Shown here in pieces: positions 1-5,241 of a DNA stretch of 5,875 bases. The DNA is from Lentisphaeria bacterium (GTDB lineage: Bacteria > Verrucomicrobiota > Lentisphaeria > Victivallales > UBA1829). The notes under the pieces are model-generated. The model had not been told where the DNA came from and searched no databases. It saw only the letters and a list, made by a program, of their open reading frames with translations. Where the stretch lies: assembly GCA_017540385.1 (NCBI GenBank), contig JAFYBD010000185.1:1-5875 (forward strand). Reading direction: 5' to 3'. Positions within the stretch are counted from its first letter, which is position 1. Every line of letters begins with the position of its first letter. The translations under genes were made by a program, and so were the position numbers.

Positions 1-801
1 CGAGGGGCCGTAGGTCACGAAACGCGTCACGTCCGGGATCGCGGCGGGGTTCTCCGGGTGTCCGGCGGCCACGATGCGGGCAATGTAGTTTGCGACGGCT
101 TCGCTGAGGTAGATGCGGTCCATGGCCGCGAAGATCTGCTTCAGTTCCTCGGCGGAGAGCGTCCACTCCGGCTCCGGCGGTTCGCCGCGGCGGCGGTGCG
201 CGATGATCTGCGTGAGGACGTCGGCGTCGACGCCGGAGACGTTGATCTTGAAGAGGAATCGGTCGAGCTGGGCCTCCGGGATGGGATACGTGCCCTCGAG
301 TTCGATCGGGTTCTGCGAGGCGAGCACGAAGAACGGATCGGGCAGGGGGCGCGTCTCGCCGAGGAGCGTGACGGCGTGTTCCTGCATGGCCTCCAGCATG
401 GCGGACTGCGTCTTCGGCGACGCGCGGTTGATTTCGTCGGCGAGCAGGATGTTCGAGAAGATCGCGCCGGGCTGGAATTCCATTTTACGGGAGCCGTCGG
501 GCATGACCTGCAGGATGCTGCCGCCGAGGATGTCGCTGGGGAGGAGGTCCGGGGTGAACTGGATGCGCTTGAACTCGAGCCGCATGAGCTTGCCGAGGGC
601 TTTCACGAGTGCGGTCTTGCCGACGCCGGGGAGGCCTTCGAGCAGGACGTGGCCGCGGCTGAAGATGCCGATCAGGAGGAGCCTGTGGACCTCGTGGTGG
701 CCGAGGAGGATCTTGTCGAGTTCGGCGAGGAGTCGAGCTGCGAGTCCGCTGATGTGCGCGAGCTCTTCCGGGGGGATCAGGGAGGTGGATTCGTTGTTCA
801 T
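1..801 (-). CDS. MoxR-family AAA+ ATPase, 3' end cut by window edge
   Basis: Reading the minus strand from the ATG at 801-799 gives 267 codons open to base 1. The family is usually about 320-330 residues, so roughly the last 55-60 are missing. Visible motifs, in order, are Walker A GLPGVGKT (residues 56-63), MoxR-typical QFTPDLLPSDILG (81-93), Walker B LLADEINR (119-126), sensor-1 SQNP (162-165), and EAQLDRF (176-182), which carries the arginine-finger region. All catalytic residues seen are intact. Known for the family: MoxR ATPases act as chaperone-like remodelers, usually encoded with DUF58 and von Willebrand A proteins that assemble or activate envelope complexes. The gene starts 25 bp after the stop of the membrane-protein gene, so the two are almost certainly one transcript. 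A GGAG lies at 816-813, a slightly long 11 nt from the ATG. Family assignment is very secure; the specific client is unknown. Confidence 0.96.
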   Translation of the reverse strand, partial: MNNESTSLIPPEELAHISGLAARLLAELDKILLGHHEVHRLLLIGIFSRGHVLLEGLPGVGKTALVKALGKLMRLEFKRIQFTPDLLPSDILGGSILQVMPDGSRKMEFQPGAIFSNILLADEINRASPKTQSAMLEAMQEHAVTLLGETRPLPDPFFVLASQNPIELEGTYPIPEAQLDRFLFKINVSGVDADVLTQIIAHRRRGEPPEPEWTLSAEELKQIFAAMDRIYLSEAVANYIARIVAAGHPENPAAIPDVTRFVTYGPS

Positions 802-826
802 CGCTGGGTGTGCTCCATGTGGTATG

Positions 827-2347
827 TCATTGATCTGATTGCTGTTCGGAACGGTTGAAATACCGCCGCACGGCTTCCCTGTGGGACGGGAGGATGCGGG
901 TTTCGGCGTGTTCGGCGGCCTGGCCCGTGCCGGAGAGACTGCCGGCCTTGGCGCGTTCGGCGGTTTCGTCGCCGGGCTCGGTGGCGAACTGGGAAATGGT
1001 GACGCTCTGGCCGGGCTCGTGGTTCTCCAGGACCATGTTCTGACGTTCGTCGCCGACGTCCTCGGTCTGGCCGGAATAAATCAGGAGTGCGTCGGCGCGG
1101 CCGCGGGTGATGCCGCCTGCTCCGGGCGGGCCGTTGCCGTCCTGACTTGCCGCGCCGGAGAGTTCGGATGCGCCGGGGGCGTTCTCCTCCAGCCACTGCT
1201 GGAGCGCCTCTTCGTCCATGTCGGAATCGTTCCCGAATCCGGTCTGGCCGCCGCCCTGACCCTGGCCTCCGCCGTTTTCGCCTTCGCCGTTTCCCTGGCC
1301 GCCCTGGCCGCCCTGGCCGGACTGCTTCTGCATCTGGTCGCGTCTGGCCTGCGCGAGCTGTTCGAGCCGGTCCTTCAGGTCCTGGCCGCCGTTTGCGAGC
1401 TGTTCGGCGAGAGACCGAAGCTGTTCCGGGGTCATGCTCCCGGCGAGGTTGTCGCCGCTCTGCTTCAGGAACTCCGCAAGCGCGGCGTCGTCACCGGCGA
1501 GCTGTTCTGCGAGCTGCTTGAACTGTTCGAGCGCCTTGCTGCGGCCGGGCACGTCGGGAGACATCTGCGACAGGGCGGACGCGGTCTGCGAGAGCTTGTC
1601 GAAATTGTCGATGGAGTGTTCCAGCGAACGCCCCGCTTCGGCCGCGAGGGAGTCCGCGAGGTTGCGGAGCGCTTCGATGCCTTCGAACGTGCGGGCTGGA
1701 TTCGCGCTGCTGCTGTTCTCCACGAGTTCCTCCAGCGTCTCGCGCGCGGCTTCGATCTCGTCCTGCGGGACCAGCGGCTCCTGTTCGAGGATTTCGAGCT
1801 TCGATTCGAGCTCGGTCTGTTCCTCGTGCACGTCCAGCGCGGACGGGCCGGTCTGGAACGCCTGCCCGAGGTCGATGAAAAGGGACGCGGCGAAGAACAC
1901 CGCCGCCGTGAGGAACGCCGCCACGTGCGGCGCGGGGAACGCCATGTTCAGTTCGGGGGCGGGGGGCATTTCGATCCGGTCGGCCCAGGCGGAACAGTCC
2001 GTCTCGAGCGACGCGGAGAGGAATCCGCCGCAGTCCGTGGTCGCGTCCAGCCAGATCGTGAGCTGGCGTTTCGACGGCGTCCGGCGGGATGCGCGGACGT
2101 ATGCGAGCACGAGCGCGAGCACGACGAGCGCGGCTGTCCCGACGATCGGCACGTACGGATGCCATTGCCGGAATACGATGCGTTTGAGCAGGACCAGAGC
2201 GCCGCCCAGGAACAGCGCGGCCGCGCAGAACGCCGCGGCGTCGCGCAGGAAAAGACGGAGCCGGATCCCGCTCTGGAACCCGTCGACGAACTTCTTCAGG
2301 CCGACGGCGGAAAACGTCCGTGCGGCGGATGCTGTCTGAGTGGACAT
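827..2347 (-). CDS. Three-TM membrane protein with coiled-coil region and Gly/Gln-rich linker, MoxR-operon partner (hypothetical)
   Basis: This gene encodes 506 residues and is the first gene of the leftward operon. Three hydrophobic segments are visible at about residues 38-56, 66-86 and 141-160. A long charged helical region (about 172-340, many E/L/A/Q) probably forms coiled coil. It is followed by a low-complexity Gly/Gln/Asn linker (about 341-370) and an acidic, probably disordered tail. Near the C-terminus is ILPSHREAVRRYF (485-497). From memory, a similar 'P-x-x-Y/H-R-E-x-V-x-x-Y-F' ending occurs in large membrane proteins encoded beside MoxR/DUF58/vWA genes (DUF4175-like); this needs a profile search. 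The ATG at 2347-2345 was chosen because AGAAAGGA stands 8 nt upstream. The open frame continues to 2542, but that extension crosses the promoter and lacks a ribosome site. The likely role is a structural or regulatory envelope component working with the MoxR ATPase. The gene is real with high confidence; its function is not established. Confidence 0.85.
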   Translation of the reverse strand: MSTQTASAARTFSAVGLKKFVDGFQSGIRLRLFLRDAAAFCAAALFLGGALVLLKRIVFRQWHPYVPIVGTAALVVLALVLAYVRASRRTPSKRQLTIWLDATTDCGGFLSASLETDCSAWADRIEMPPAPELNMAFPAPHVAAFLTAAVFFAASLFIDLGQAFQTGPSALDVHEEQTELESKLEILEQEPLVPQDEIEAARETLEELVENSSSANPARTFEGIEALRNLADSLAAEAGRSLEHSIDNFDKLSQTASALSQMSPDVPGRSKALEQFKQLAEQLAGDDAALAEFLKQSGDNLAGSMTPEQLRSLAEQLANGGQDLKDRLEQLAQARRDQMQKQSGQGGQGGQGNGEGENGGGQGQGGGQTGFGNDSDMDEEALQQWLEENAPGASELSGAASQDGNGPPGAGGITRGRADALLIYSGQTEDVGDERQNMVLENHEPGQSVTISQFATEPGDETAERAKAGSLSGTGQAAEHAETRILPSHREAVRRYFNRSEQQSDQ

Positions 2348-2363
2348 GGCGCGTTCCTTTCTG
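2341..2363 (-). promoter_or_regulatory. Ribosome binding site deciding the start of the membrane-protein gene
   Basis: On the minus strand AGAAAGGA is followed by eight bases and then ATG at 2347. The same AGAAAGGA core precedes the rubrerythrin gene, so it looks like this organism's preferred Shine-Dalgarno. It argues against the longer upstream reading frame. Confidence 0.75.
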
Positions 2364-2425
2364 TGTATGGGTAAGGGAATCCTCGTGTCGGGCAGGCAGG
2401 ATTCGGGGTGTATGCGGAGTTTTGT

Positions 2426-2455
2426 ATAATATAATTTCCGCGCGGGAAAAATCAA
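2426..2455 (-). promoter_or_regulatory. Predicted sigma-70-type promoter for the membrane protein-moxR operon
   Basis: On the minus strand TTGATT (2455-2450) is followed after 16 bases by TATATT (2433-2428), or after 18 bases by TATTAT (2431-2426). This is the most A+T-rich spot in an otherwise G+C-rich stretch. It would place the transcript start near 2421, leaving a leader of about 70 nt before the ATG at 2347. The spacer contains the perfect 8-bp palindrome CCGCGCGG (2438-2445), which could be an operator. TATAAT hexamers also occur on the plus strand here (2425-2430, 2430-2435) but have no good -35 partner. Confidence 0.6.
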
Positions 2456-2527
2456 GCCCGAAAACGGCAACTTATGAGGTTTTTCCGCGCACGGGCGCGA
2501 AGTTTGGCGCGAAACGCGCTTTGCCGC

Positions 2528-2556
2528 TTGAAAATTCTGCACGGCCGTGATATATT
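2528..2556 (+). promoter_or_regulatory. Predicted sigma-70-type promoter for the family-2 glycosyltransferase gene
   Basis: TTGAAA (2528-2533) and TATATT (2551-2556) are separated by exactly 17 bases. Each hexamer has one mismatch to the TTGACA/TATAAT consensus. The predicted start near 2563 gives a leader of about 72 nt before the ATG at 2635. Together with the leftward promoter, this makes 2348-2634 a divergent promoter region. Confidence 0.65.
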
Positions 2557-2634
2557 TAAGCCTGTGACCGCGCCCGGAAAACCCGCGCGGAAGCCCCCCT
2601 CGCGCAACCTCGAAAACCCTCCACCGGAGCGAAC

Positions 2635-3426
2635 ATGTACAACGGAAAGAAAGTCGTGGTCGTCATGCCCGCGTACAACGCGGAAAAGACGCTCGAAAAG
2701 ACCTGCCGGGAAGTCGTGTCGCAGCCGTTCGTGGACGAGGTCGTGATCGTCGACGACGCCAGCAGCGACCGCACATGGGAAATCGCTTCGCGCATCACCG
2801 GAGCCGTGGCGCGCCAGCTGCCGAAGAATACGGGTTACGGCGGCAACCAGAAGCAGTGCTACCGCCTGGCGCTCGAGCTCGGCGCGGACATCGTCGTCAT
2901 GGTTCACCCGGACTACCAGTACACGCCGAAGCTCATCCCCGCTATGGCGTCCATGATCGGCAGCGGGCTCTACCACTGCACGCTGGGCTCGCGCATCCTC
3001 GGCGGACGCGCCCTCAAGGGCGGGATGCCGTTCTACAAATACGTCTCGAACCGTCTGCTCACGTTCGTGGAGAACCTGCTCACGGGGCTGAAGCTCTCGG
3101 AGTACCACACCGGCTACCGGGGGTTCTCGCGCGAACTCCTTGAGTCGATCGAGCTTGACGGCAACTCCGACGACTTCATTTTCGACAACGAAATGCTCGC
3201 ACAGATCGCGTGGACCGGCGCGGTGATCGCGGAGCTGTCCTGCCCCACGCGGTATTTCGAGGAAGCCTCCAGCATCTCGTTCGTGCGGAGCGTGAAGTAC
3301 GGATTCGGCTGCATCCGCGTGGCGCTGCGGTATTTCCTGGCGAAATCGGGTATCTGCGGCTGGAAACTGCTCGCGCCCGGCAATCGCGGGAAATTCGACG
3401 CCGGATCGTCGGAAACCGCGGATTGA
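2635..3426 (+). CDS. Glycosyltransferase family 2, DPM/DPG-synthase-like, soluble
   Basis: The product has 263 residues and a GT-A fold pattern. It opens with a beta strand and VVVVMPAYNAEKTLEKT (residues 7-23), then IVDDASSDRT (38-47), the nucleotide-sugar binding DDxS motif. Next come NTGYGGNQ (65-72) and VMVHPDYQYTP (88-98), which fills the metal-binding DxD position as H-P-D-Y-Q. GSRILGG (about 118-124) and HTGYRGFSRELLESI (about 157-171) follow, then DDFIFDNEML, which probably contains the catalytic acidic residue. The family moves sugar from a nucleotide donor to an acceptor, often a polyprenyl phosphate or cell-surface glycan. No transmembrane anchor is seen, unlike the longer ArnC/GtrB-type enzymes. 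The ATG at 2635 has GGAG five bases upstream. The gene stands alone on its strand, 166 bp before the rubrerythrin gene. The acceptor and sugar cannot be told from sequence. Confidence 0.93.
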   Translation: MYNGKKVVVVMPAYNAEKTLEKTCREVVSQPFVDEVVIVDDASSDRTWEIASRITGAVARQLPKNTGYGGNQKQCYRLALELGADIVVMVHPDYQYTPKLIPAMASMIGSGLYHCTLGSRILGGRALKGGMPFYKYVSNRLLTFVENLLTGLKLSEYHTGYRGFSRELLESIELDGNSDDFIFDNEMLAQIAWTGAVIAELSCPTRYFEEASSISFVRSVKYGFGCIRVALRYFLAKSGICGWKLLAPGNRGKFDAGSSETAD

Positions 3427-3437
3427 GGCGAAATTTT

Positions 3438-3489
3438 TTCAAAAAAAGTCGAAAAAGGGGGTTGAAATCCTGAAAACTGGAGTTATTGT
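3438..3489 (+). promoter_or_regulatory. Predicted promoter of the rubrerythrin gene, with A-tract UP-like element
   Basis: TTGAAA (3462-3467) is followed after 16 bases by TATTGT (3484-3489), a 4-of-6 match to the -10 consensus. Immediately upstream, A-runs at 3441-3447 and 3452-3456 occupy the place of an UP element. The start site would fall near 3496, inside the palindrome listed separately. That leaves a leader of about 97 nt. The T-run just after the glycosyltransferase stop (3434-3439) has no strong G+C stem before it, so I do not call a terminator there. Confidence 0.5.
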
Positions 3490-3508
3490 AAACCTGTAAC
3501 GATTACAA
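3486..3508 (+). promoter_or_regulatory. Candidate PerR/Fur-family operator in front of rubrerythrin
   Basis: The core TGTAACGATTACA (3495-3507) is a 6-1-6 inverted repeat with one mismatched pair, close to a TGTAATnATTACA ideal. Its form resembles the 7-1-7 boxes of Fur-family regulators (PerR TTATAATnATTATAA; Bacillus Zur TCGTAATnATTACGA). A second left half, TTGTAA (3486-3491), also pairs with TTACAA (3503-3508) across 11 bases, so two overlapping dyads share one right arm. The core covers the predicted transcription start, the right place for repression. A Fur-family gene lies just downstream. Binding is inferred, not shown. Confidence 0.5.
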
Positions 3509-3592
3509 AATCCGGTTCTCCCGCCGGGTCACAAGCTCACAAAACCCAAACCCCATCCCTTGCGCCAGAGAGCGCAGAAAGGAACCCACACC

Positions 3593-4144
3593 ATGAAGTA
3601 CGTTTGCAGCGTCTGCGGCTATGTCTACGAAGGCGACAATCCCCCGGAATTCTGCCCCCAGTGCAAAGCTCCCGCCAGCAAGTTCACGCTGAAGCAGGAG
3701 ACCGGCGACACCATGAGCTTCGCCACCGTCCACAGCATCGGCGACGGCAAGGTCGACGATCAGGAGATCATGGACGGCCTTCACGCCAACTTCACCGGCG
3801 AATGTACCGAAGTCGGCATGTACCTCGCCATGAGCCGCGTCGCGGACCGCGAAGGCTATCCCGAGATCGCCGAAGCGTACAAGCGCATCGCCTTCGAGGA
3901 GGCCGAACACGCTGCGAAGTTCGCCGAACTCCTCGGCGAAGTCGTGACCCCCTGCACCAAGACGAACCTGAAAATGCGCGTGGAAGCCGAACAGGGCGCC
4001 TGCGCCGGCAAATTCGGGATCGCCAAGAAGGCCAAACAGCTCGGTTTCGACGCGATCCACGACACCGTGCACGAAATGGCCAAGGACGAAGCCCGTCACG
4101 GGGCTGCGTTCGCGGGTCTCCTGAAACGCTATTTCAAAGACTGA
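3593..4144 (+). CDS. rbr: Rubrerythrin, 'reverse' type with N-terminal rubredoxin domain (NADH-peroxidase-like)
   Basis: The product has 183 residues. The N-terminus is a rubredoxin-like FeS4 site, C5-x2-C8 with C21-x2-C24 inside CSVCGYVYEG and FCPQCKAP. A four-helix ferritin-like domain then follows with di-iron ligand candidates E70 (in GECTEVGMY), E103-x2-H106 (EEAEH), E131/E133 and E166-x2-H169 (DEARH). Classical rubrerythrins carry the rubredoxin part at the C-terminus. This reversed order matches the peroxide- and oxygen-detoxifying 'reverse rubrerythrins' of clostridia, which reduce H2O2 to water with electrons from NAD(P)H via rubredoxin-type partners. The protein is cytoplasmic, with no signal peptide. 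The ATG at 3593 has AGAAAGGA nine bases upstream; an in-frame TTG at 3560 lies above that site and is rejected as the start. A promoter with a PerR-like operator precedes the gene and a Fur-family regulator gene follows 95 bp later. The assignment is very secure. Confidence 0.95.
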   Translation: MKYVCSVCGYVYEGDNPPEFCPQCKAPASKFTLKQETGDTMSFATVHSIGDGKVDDQEIMDGLHANFTGECTEVGMYLAMSRVADREGYPEIAEAYKRIAFEEAEHAAKFAELLGEVVTPCTKTNLKMRVEAEQGACAGKFGIAKKAKQLGFDAIHDTVHEMAKDEARHGAAFAGLLKRYFKD

Positions 4145-4178
4145 TCGTTTTGAGATAGGTCCCAAGTTTTTTGTCCAC

Positions 4179-4209
4179 GCCTGCATTCGGCTTCAACCCG
4201 GATGCAGGC
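4179..4209 (+). other. Strong hairpin between rubrerythrin and the Fur-family gene
   Basis: Bases 4179-4190 pair with 4198-4209 in a 12-bp stem with one G-T pair at 4187/4201, around a 7-base loop. The outer 8 bp (GCCTGCAT/ATGCAGGC) are perfect. It lies 35 nt after the rubrerythrin stop and 30 nt before the regulator's ATG. No T-tract follows (the next bases are ACTTTCC), so it is a poor intrinsic terminator. It could end or stabilise the rubrerythrin message, reduce read-through into the regulator gene, or regulate its translation. Confidence 0.55.
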
Positions 4210-4239
4210 ACTTTCCAATCACCGCCAGCCCGAACATTC

Positions 4240-4689
4240 ATGACGACACGCGAAGACTCCATCGCCATCCTGCGGAAGATCGGCGTGACGCCGTCTCCCC
4301 AGCGCACGGCCATCTATCATTTCCTGCGGACGCATGCGATCCATCCGACCGCGGAAACGATCTTTGCCGCTGTTCGTCTGGAACAGCCTTCGCTGTCGCT
4401 CACGACCGTGTACAACACGCTCAAACTGCTGGTGGAGAAACGGGCCGTCCGCGAGATCATCATCGAGGGAAGCGAGCTGCGCTACGACGCGGACATGACC
4501 GAACACGGCCATTTCAAATGCCTGCACTGCGGGGATGTGTACGACCTCTTCCCGCCCGACGGCGTGCCGCTGGTGCCCTCGGTGCCCGGCCTGCCGGACG
4601 ATTTCGTGCTGAAGGAAATCCAGCTCTGCTGCCGCGGCTACTGCCCGAAAGACGCCTGCCGCGCCGCGATCTGCGCCGCCCGGAACTGA
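4240..4689 (+). CDS. Fur-family transcriptional regulator, PerR-like
   Basis: The product has 149 residues, the normal length for the family. The N-terminal half is a winged helix (PSPQRTAIYHFLRTH at 18-32; LSLTTVYNTLKLLVEK at 52-67). The C-terminal half is the dimerisation and metal domain. Metal-site candidates line up with Bacillus PerR: H35 (HPTAE), D83 (RYDAD), and H89 and H91 (EHGHFKC), with D107 as a possible fifth ligand. Structural zinc cysteines are C94-x2-C97 and C135-x4-C140. The CX4C spacing is like E. coli Fur rather than PerR's CX2C, and C130, C131 and C145 add further cysteines. The H-x-H-x2-C-x2-C-G spacing and the rubrerythrin neighbour favour a peroxide-sensing PerR role, but Fur or Zur function is not excluded. 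The start is chosen by family alignment. The ATG has no visible Shine-Dalgarno, and an in-frame TTG at 4171 would add 23 residues encoded across the hairpin. Confidence 0.9.
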   Translation: MTTREDSIAILRKIGVTPSPQRTAIYHFLRTHAIHPTAETIFAAVRLEQPSLSLTTVYNTLKLLVEKRAVREIIIEGSELRYDADMTEHGHFKCLHCGDVYDLFPPDGVPLVPSVPGLPDDFVLKEIQLCCRGYCPKDACRAAICAARN

Positions 4690-4722
4690 GCGGCCGTTAT
4701 CCTTTTCCCGACCTCGCCCCGA

Positions 4723-5193
4723 TCAATGCGGGATGTAAAGGTAGAACACCCATTCGATGACGTCCCTGACGTCGTCCGCCCCGTCGAACGAATACACCGG
4801 GATGCCGTTTCCGTTGCCGTTCGGGTAGAACGTCACCATGTGCCCCCGTTTCTCGAAATACCACTGCGGCATGCCGTTTCCGTTGCCGTTCGGGTAGACC
4901 TCCACCGCGTTCGATCCCCGGAACTTGAAGAAGAACGTCGGCATGCCGTTTCCGTTGCCGTTCGGGTAGAACTCCACGCCGCTGCCGGTGTATTTGAAAT
5001 AGTTGTACGGGATGCCGTTCAGTCCGGGGCGTTCGTAGACCTCGGTGCAGCGGTCGGTCTTCCGCATGGACCACTCGTGGATGCCGTTGCAGTTGCCGTT
5101 GTTGTACATCTTGCGCGTGGTGCCGCAGATTTCCATGGAGGCGAAGGGGAATCCCCCGCAGTTGCCGTTTGAATAAGCCCGGATGTACTTCAT
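4723..5193 (-). CDS. Small protein of six 23-24-residue Y-P-N-G-N-G-N-G-M-P repeats, unknown function
   Basis: The product has 156 residues and is not recognised from any family. The ATG at 5193-5191 has AAAGGAG five bases upstream, an excellent ribosome site. Six repeats are marked by tyrosines at residues 7, 30, 53, 76, 100 and 123 (spacing 23, 23, 23, 24, 23). The C-terminal three share YPNGNGNG(M/I)P followed by an aromatic strand-like stretch ending in F, G and V-E/T. Repeats 1 and 2 read SNGNCGGFP and NNGNCNGIH, and repeat 3 is the most diverged (ERPGLNGIP). Cysteines 12, 23, 35 and 49 occur only in the N-terminal repeats. The protein starts directly with a repeat: no signal peptide, no membrane segment. 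It ends with a non-repeat tail, DVIEWVFYLYIPH. Alternating turns (NG) and aromatic strands suggest stacked beta-hairpins, roughly like MORN or MORN_2 repeats, which share the 23-residue period but not this core. It lies 48 bp after the upstream membrane-protein gene and converges on the regulator gene with 33 bp between stops. Confidence 0.82.
   Translation of the reverse strand: MKYIRAYSNGNCGGFPFASMEICGTTRKMYNNGNCNGIHEWSMRKTDRCTEVYERPGLNGIPYNYFKYTGSGVEFYPNGNGNGMPTFFFKFRGSNAVEVYPNGNGNGMPQWYFEKRGHMVTFYPNGNGNGIPVYSFDGADDVRDVIEWVFYLYIPH
4802..5177 (-). repeat. In-gene tandem repeat array, period 69-72 bp
   Basis: A 28-base core, read on the plus strand from ATGCCGTTTCCG to TCGGGTAGA, occurs without a mismatch at 4802-4829, 4871-4898 and 4943-4970. 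Degenerate copies begin at 5012 (ATGCCGTTCAG), 5081 (ATGCCGTTGCAG) and about 5151 (CGCAGTTGCCG at 5157). Start-to-start spacing is 69, 72, 69, 69 and 69 bp, always a multiple of three. The array encodes the six protein repeats of the small minus-strand gene. Confidence 0.9.
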
Positions 5194-5241
5194 GACTGCT
5201 CCTTTGTGTGATGGTGTGGGGTTGAATGGCCCAGGCTCCGT
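5194..5241 (-). promoter_or_regulatory. Short leader carrying the repeat-protein ribosome site
   Basis: This 48-bp gap contains AAAGGAG (5205-5199), five bases before the ATG at 5193. I find neither a convincing -35/-10 pair nor a terminator stem. The repeat-protein gene is therefore probably transcribed together with the upstream membrane-protein gene. Confidence 0.6.

Noticed and set aside
58..858. Long plus-strand open frames opposite the MoxR gene
   Set aside because: The minus strand encodes intact Walker A, Walker B and sensor motifs. The plus-strand products are Arg/Glu/Gly-biased without family features, typical of G+C-rich antisense frames.
839..2374. 511-residue plus-strand open frame and a 301-residue one within it
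   Set aside because: They mirror the membrane-protein gene. The minus-strand frame has a ribosome site, a promoter, TM segments and a coherent coiled coil; the plus frames have none of these.
2348..2542. 65-residue N-terminal extension of the membrane protein
   Set aside because: It crosses the predicted promoter and leader, lacks a ribosome site, and a strong site with ATG exists at 2347.
3427..3440. Intrinsic terminator after the glycosyltransferase gene (T-run at 3434-3439)
   Set aside because: Only a 3-bp stem can be drawn before the T-run. The A/T tracts are better explained as an upstream promoter element.
3560..3592. TTG start adding 11 residues to rubrerythrin
   Set aside because: AGAAAGGA nine bases before the ATG at 3593 would lie inside the extension, and the rubredoxin domain begins right at MKYVC.
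4726..5172. Plus-strand repeat frame (AVSVAVRVE-like units)
   Set aside because: It is antisense to the repeat gene. The minus frame has AAAGGAG before ATG and mostly G/C at third codon positions.
4802..5177. CRISPR-like array because of regular 69-72 bp spacing
   Set aside because: Units are in frame within a gene, the 'spacers' are homologous to each other, and copies degrade gradually rather than being near-identical repeats with unique spacers.
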